Of a stretch of 60,000 nt of DNA, positions 47,501 through 53,500 are shown piece after piece. A program made the translations under genes and the position numbers. Under the pieces are notes generated by a model. The model was not told the origin of the DNA and searched no databases. It saw nothing but the letters and a program-made list of their open reading frames with translations. The stretch's first letter is position 1. The number at the start of each line of letters is the position of its first letter. The DNA comes from Cryptomeria japonica (Eukaryota; Streptophyta; Pinopsida; Cupressales; Cupressaceae): contig NC_081410.1 of assembly GCF_030272615.1 (NCBI RefSeq), positions 285,139,957 to 285,199,956 of the forward strand. The letters run 5' to 3'.

Positions 47501-50500
47501 CTATTTGGCCAAAAAATCCCGATTTTGCCTAACATGTTGAAAAAGTGAAATTTTAAACTTGTCATATCCTCCAAAAAACCCAATTTTCATTGTTTCATAC
47601 ATTTTAAACTTGCTATTTGTTCCAAAAAACCCAAATTGCAAGGAAAAACATGTTTTTTGAGGATTTTTAGCAAATTTTTGTGGAGATTTTTTGGGAGATA
47701 GAAGGCGTTTTGGATTCCTCCCTATTTTTATGCATTTTCAAACACCTTTCACGCCACATGGAGGTTAAGATTGCTGGTTTTTAGCTTTATAACAGCAAAC
47801 ACGTTTTTGCCAAAAAACCACGTTTTTTTGTCATTAAAAATGCCACGATTCAGCAATGTTATGAATCGTTTTGGCTTGGTATGCTAAGGTATTGAGGTTA
47901 GAAAGAGTCTTGGCCATTTTCCATGCCATTTCTCATGCATTTGCTGCCACGTTTTTCAGTTTTGGGCATTTTTTCAAAAACGTGGCTAGGGTTTTGGAAT
48001 ACAGTTAATTTCTTTTTAAGAGATATTCTTCTTTATTTCAAAGATTGATCATCTTTTGGAGAGGCATTTTCAGATTGGAGCAAGGTAAGATTTATTTTCT
48101 TCTTGTTTCTTTTTTCTTGTTTTCTTGTTTTCTTGTTTTTTCCTTTCTAGTTGTAAATTTGTAAATGGTTGGTTCTTCCCCAAAAATCAGATTTTGTGAG
48201 AGAGATTTTCCCCTTTAATTAACAATTTTAGAATTGCATTGTTCTTCCCCATTTTCCCTCTTTACTTGTATTCGGGATTTTTAAATCCCAATTTCAAGTT
48301 GGATGAAAATAATTGTTCTTCCCTTAAGGATAAAAGTTTTAACCATCTTTTGTTGAAATTCCAAGTTGCAAAGATGAGAAATACCCATCCTTTCAAAATG
48401 GGGTTTTTAGAACCGGATTACATGTTGAAAGTTCTTCCCATTTTCTTGAAGATGATCTTCCCAAAATATTTTCATATTCATTTCCATCATCCGTACATAC
48501 CATTTCATCCACTCATTTCACACTTTCATTCATTTTCCCCATTTAAAAGTCTACCTGCGGTCAGCTATCCAGAACCCGAAATTGGTCCAAAATGCACTCA
48601 AAAAACACTTGAAAATGAGTTTTAAAGGTCCAATTACAAGTGAAAACTTGTAGTTACCCATTACACATATGAAGTTGCATGTTTGTTCCCTGCAATTGTA
48701 AGTTAATGCTCTTGTTTTCCCCACACATGTAATGCAACTTCCAAAACCCGAAATTCACTGGTGAGCCCGTTTTTGCATCAATTTCTCTCTTCCCTTGTCA
48801 GTCCGGTTTGCACACACGATCTACCAAATCAATGGATTAAGGCATGGGCCTTATTTTGCAAGCAAATTTCAAGAATGAAGGATGATACAAAGAAGAAATA
48901 CAACAACAATTCATGGTTGAGAGCATAAAATGCTTTCAAGACAAAGATGGTCATGACATGAAAAGAGGAAGGCAGCCCGTTCCCTCTTGAAAAGCTAGTA
49001 TTACCCCAAGCAAGAAGATAAGGATGCAAGTTCCCGTTCCGGTTCAAGATGTCTTTACCAATCCAGAATACTTCAACTTCTAGCATCCTGAAGCGACATG
49101 AAGATCATCACTGACAAAGGATGATGCAGTTAGAGTCGTGTCTTTAGACACATGAAATAGTTTTAGTTATGCATTTGTAATTTTGTTTTGGCAAGTTACA
49201 TGTAAAAGTATTTTTTGTAAAATGCAAGTTACACATTACTTGCACTTTTGTAATTACATGTAAGGCAACTACAAGTTGTGTTCAATTAGGACTGTAGTTG
49301 GAATAAGTCTTAGTTAGTTAATAAAGTCTTAGTTAGTTATTGAATAAGTCTTGGTGGTTGAGAGAATCTCTCAAGTTAGTTAGGATCCTCCCACCTTTTT
49401 CTCAAGTCTCCTCTCCTATAAATAGAAGAGAGGGTCCATTGTAATAGATATCTTTTGGAAAGCAAGCAAAAAACTCTGCCAAATTTACAGCAAGAAGTCT
49501 TTGAGCTTATGTATGTGAATTGAAAGTTTTGAAGAATAATAAAGAAGGATTACTCAAGTTTTGAGTTTTTGAGCTACATGTTTGAGTTTGAATCTTTTTA
49601 TTTCTTTTATGCAAAGTGCTTCTAAAGGAGCTTAGTCCAATCTTATTTGAAGTCTTTGAGCTGCAAGTAGAGAAGATTCATTAAAATAAGAAAATCTCTA
49701 GAAGGAGCAGCAAGTCTTTGAGCTTGCATCTATTCTTGAGGAAAAATTATTGTTTGATAAGAAATAGCAGCAAGTCTTTAAGCTTGCATTAGTTCTTGTC
49801 TTTGTGTTGAAAGAATAGATTATTCCAGTCTTTGAGCTGTTATCTTTTATTCGTTGTAAAATTTAGTATAGCAAAGGGTAGATAGGACTTCCAATAGTCA
49901 AGTCTTTGAGCTTGATATTGCTGTCCCGTCCCGAAGGAAGTGACGGAAGTCTTTGCGCTTTCAGAAAACTTCATTTCCTTTCTCTTATTTCAATTGAAAG
50001 TGGTTACTGTTGTTATTCAATCGCTATCCTTTTCTGTGAAGAAAGATTGTTGTCCCATCCTATTTTATTTTCCAAGTTGTAGTTAGATAGGGGGAGCCTT
50101 CCCTTAATTAGGAGAGTTTTTACTCGTGTGCTGTGGTTGAAACCACAATTTTGTGTATTTCCCCAAGTGTACAAAATTTTCAACCAACAGGTTGTAAGTT
50201 CAGTTTGTTTTCTTTAGCACTTCTGTGGATATCTATCTTGCGTCATAATTGAAGAGGAATCAGTTAAAAACATTGCAAATATCAAACTTGTGTTAGCAGA
50301 AATTTCGTTATGCTCATATGCTTTGAATTGAAATGGCATTTGATATTAAACAATGGAGACAAAAAGCTCCTTAAATAACAAATTACAAACATTGTTTCTA
50401 TAAGAGAAACAATTGTGAACTAAACTAAACTAAGAAACGGGAAAGTTTCTAATATTACATAAACGACCATTAAATAAGACAACAATTACTTTAATACCCT

Positions 50501-53500
50501 CCCTTAATGGTCATTCTACTAACTACACCATGTTGCCCCCTAAATTTTACAAACGTGTCTGGGCTCAGAGACTTGGTTAGAATATCTGTTGTCCGTCCCT
50601 CATTTGGAACATACTACAAGATCATAGCTCCATCTTCAACAAGCTAGCAGATGAAATGACAATGAAGCTCTACATGATTGGTTCACTCATGGAAGACTAG
50701 ATTCTTGGCAAGATTTAGCAACCTGATTGTCACATAACAAGGGTGAAGGCCCTACTTGAGACATTTTCATGTTAAAAAGCATCCTCTGTAGCCATATTGC
50801 CTCACATGTTGCTTTAATAATTCCCCGATACTCTACTTCTATTGAGGAAAGAGCTACCACCTACTGCTTCTTATGGGTCCATGTGACTACACCTGTACCA
50901 AGACTGAACATATACCCAGAAGTAGACTTCATGTCATCAATAGAACCTGCCCAATCTGAGTCTATAAAACCAATCAGCCGAGGATCTTTGCTTCTGCTAT
51001 ATAAATGCCAAAGTCATGTGTCCCTTTCACATATATCAATACATGCTTCATTGCAACCCAATGTTTTTCCTTAGGGGCTGTAATGAAATGAGATATGTAC
51101 CTCACCTCATAACTTAGATCAGGTCTAGTGGTTGTAAGATAGATGAGGCTACCAACTAGTTGCCTGAATGCTGACTCATTCACCATTGATGAATCTTATT
51201 TGGCTAATAGTTTAAGCCCTTTCTCCATAAGTGTAGATGAAGGTTTGCAATCTTGCATCCTAAACTTATCCAACAAACTCCTGGCATACTTTGACTGAGA
51301 AATAAAAATGCTAACACTTGTCTGCGAAACCTCTACACTGATAATAATGCAGAAGTCCCAAATCTGTCATGTCAAACACTTGACACAGATTCAATTTAAT
51401 CTGTTCACGCAACTGTGCTCCACTACCAATAATGATGATATCATCCACATAGATGACAAGAATGATGTCATTACCAACACTCTTGACATATAAGTTAGGA
51501 TCTAAAGGACTTCTTTGAAAGCCCCGTGCAACCAAATATTCATCAATCTTAATGTACCATGCCCTAGGGGCCTTCTTTAGGCCATAAAGAGCCTTCACCA
51601 GTTTGCATACCTAGTGCTCTTTGCCTACAACCTTGAAACATTGAGGTTGTGTCATGTAGACCTCTTCCTTAGGAGTCATCTACTCGATGGCTTGTGTGGG
51701 AGACTGATTCAAAAGGTACAATGCAGTATACACTGCCTCAACCCAAAAAATTTTGTAATGGTATAATTCCTCCGCTCAACAACACCATTCTACTGAGGGG
51801 TATAGGTTGTAGTAAGCTTACACTTGATACCATATTTAGCACAAAAGTTGGCAAATTCATTGGAACAAAATTCATCCCCATTATCTAACCTAAGAGTTAT
51901 GATGTGATGTCCCAACTCTTTTTCAACTAATTCTTTAAAATCCTGGAAGTCATTAAACACATCTAATTTTGCTTTGAGAAAAAACACCCACGTTTTTCTA
52001 CTAAAATCATCAACAAACAGAAGAAAATACCTGGCACCAGTGACTGCTAATGTATTCATTGGTTCACAAACATCTACATGAACCAGCTATAAGACCTTGG
52101 ATGCTCTCCAAGCTTGTCCATCTAAAAAAGGAGTTTGATGTTGCTTCCCTACCTGGCAAGCTCCGCATAAACCATGTGTCTACTACTGAATCTCAGGTAA
52201 GCCTTCTATCAAATTCTCCTAAGCTAACTAAGAGCGATATGATAGGTTGAGATGCCCATATCGCTAATGCCAAAGAGTGCTTATGGAAGAACTCTTCGCA
52301 GCCATTGCAAGTTCCAGGACTCTCCAATATTAACCCGTCTATACAATCCATGATCTTCAAGGCCAACTGCAATAGTCTTTTTGTACTCCTATTAATAATG
52401 TGGCACTTGTGTGCACTGAAGACGATATCCAACTTCGGACGGTGTCACATAATCTAACTAACAGAAAGCAGATTGAGCTCCATGGCCAGAACGTGACAAA
52501 AATGCATACAGCATGACAATTCATCACACACACAGAGAACTTGAACAATAAGCTTTCGTACAAACTTCAAAGCATAACAAAATTTAATATTTTTTTCTCT
52601 CAAATATAACACCCATATATATATAGGGTTTCAAAGTATCACTTTGCACAATTGCATGAAAACTAAAATTATTTTCAAATAGAGCTCAACCACAAAACAA
52701 AGCTTCTCCTCTAAAAATAAGATCAACTAAAATAAAAAATGGCTTGTTCTAGAATTCCTATGCTAGACTCTCCAGTGCTATATTTGTCATCTACATGTTC
52801 TCAAATGAGCTACAACATTTCAAACCCCATCAATCTCCATTAGGATGTCATAAAATCATTATCACTAACAACCGCTGGATGAAATAAGACTTAACCGTTG
52901 CATACACTTTGAAACTAGCATAATTTCCTAATGTTTAAGTTTGTTTTGACTTTCTAAAACATTTATCTGAAATATTTCTGATTTTACCTTCATAAAATAG
53001 CCTAACAACAGAGAGAATTTACAAAAAAACAATTCTTTTGCATTATGAATTATTCTCTGTCACCTCAAGATGTATTATCTCCTAGAATGAAATCAAATTC
53101 TGTGAGTTCGAGAGTTTTTATTTCTAATTAGGAGAGGCATGGGGTAGGGAATTAAAGTTGCTGGGGACAACTGACTGTTTCACGATTGGCTCTATTAACT
53201 CAAAACTTTCCACAAAGTAAACCAAAAGGCTGCAAAAATCAATAAACTTGGGATGGAAAAAAAGTCTCCAGATCTCAATTATGAGATCCATATTCTAGTA
53301 TTAAAAGGTCAGTAATGCTGCAGCAGACGCCAAAGACTACTCAGATAATCTGATGCCTTAAAGTAATACTCTACAGGTAATTTTATTATTCTGGTTCCAT
53401 TCTAATTCAGATCCATTTCACATATTTTTAAGGTTTAAACTAAATTATATCTGGTTCTGTTGTCATCCTAATTCAGATCTATTTTAAAGCTATTTCCACA

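Larger units (their letters stand above)
46856..50189 (+). mobile_element. retroelement unit B (relative of A, without the long ORF)
   Basis: Similarity to unit A begins near 46806-46856 and holds through the leader to about 48600. The A copy then has the P2 ORF, whereas B has about 500 bp of other sequence and then the same LTR-type end, finishing ...CAACCAACA at 50189. The ORF at 48239-48625 ([18 protein letters not shown] and on) corresponds to leader sequence of A and is probably not a gene. B could be a solo LTR of a long-LTR family or an internally deleted copy. No target duplication was seen. Confidence 0.6.
50291..52562 (-). mobile_element. Ty1/copia gag-pol fragment with 3' LTR
   Basis: In minus order: a GAG-pre-integrase segment (near 52430-52190), integrase (52059-51790), a deletion, RT (51598-51311), the RT end and RNase H (51186 to about 50520), a polypurine tract AAGGGAGGG (50497-50505) and a 3' LTR (50495-50291). 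The 5' part is gone beyond about 52562. Several frame changes and at least one deletion between integrase and RT show that it is dead. Confidence 0.88.

Noticed and set aside
48239-48625. 128-codon ORF in unit B as a gene
   Set aside because: It corresponds to leader sequence of unit A and has no domain; kept only as part of the element.
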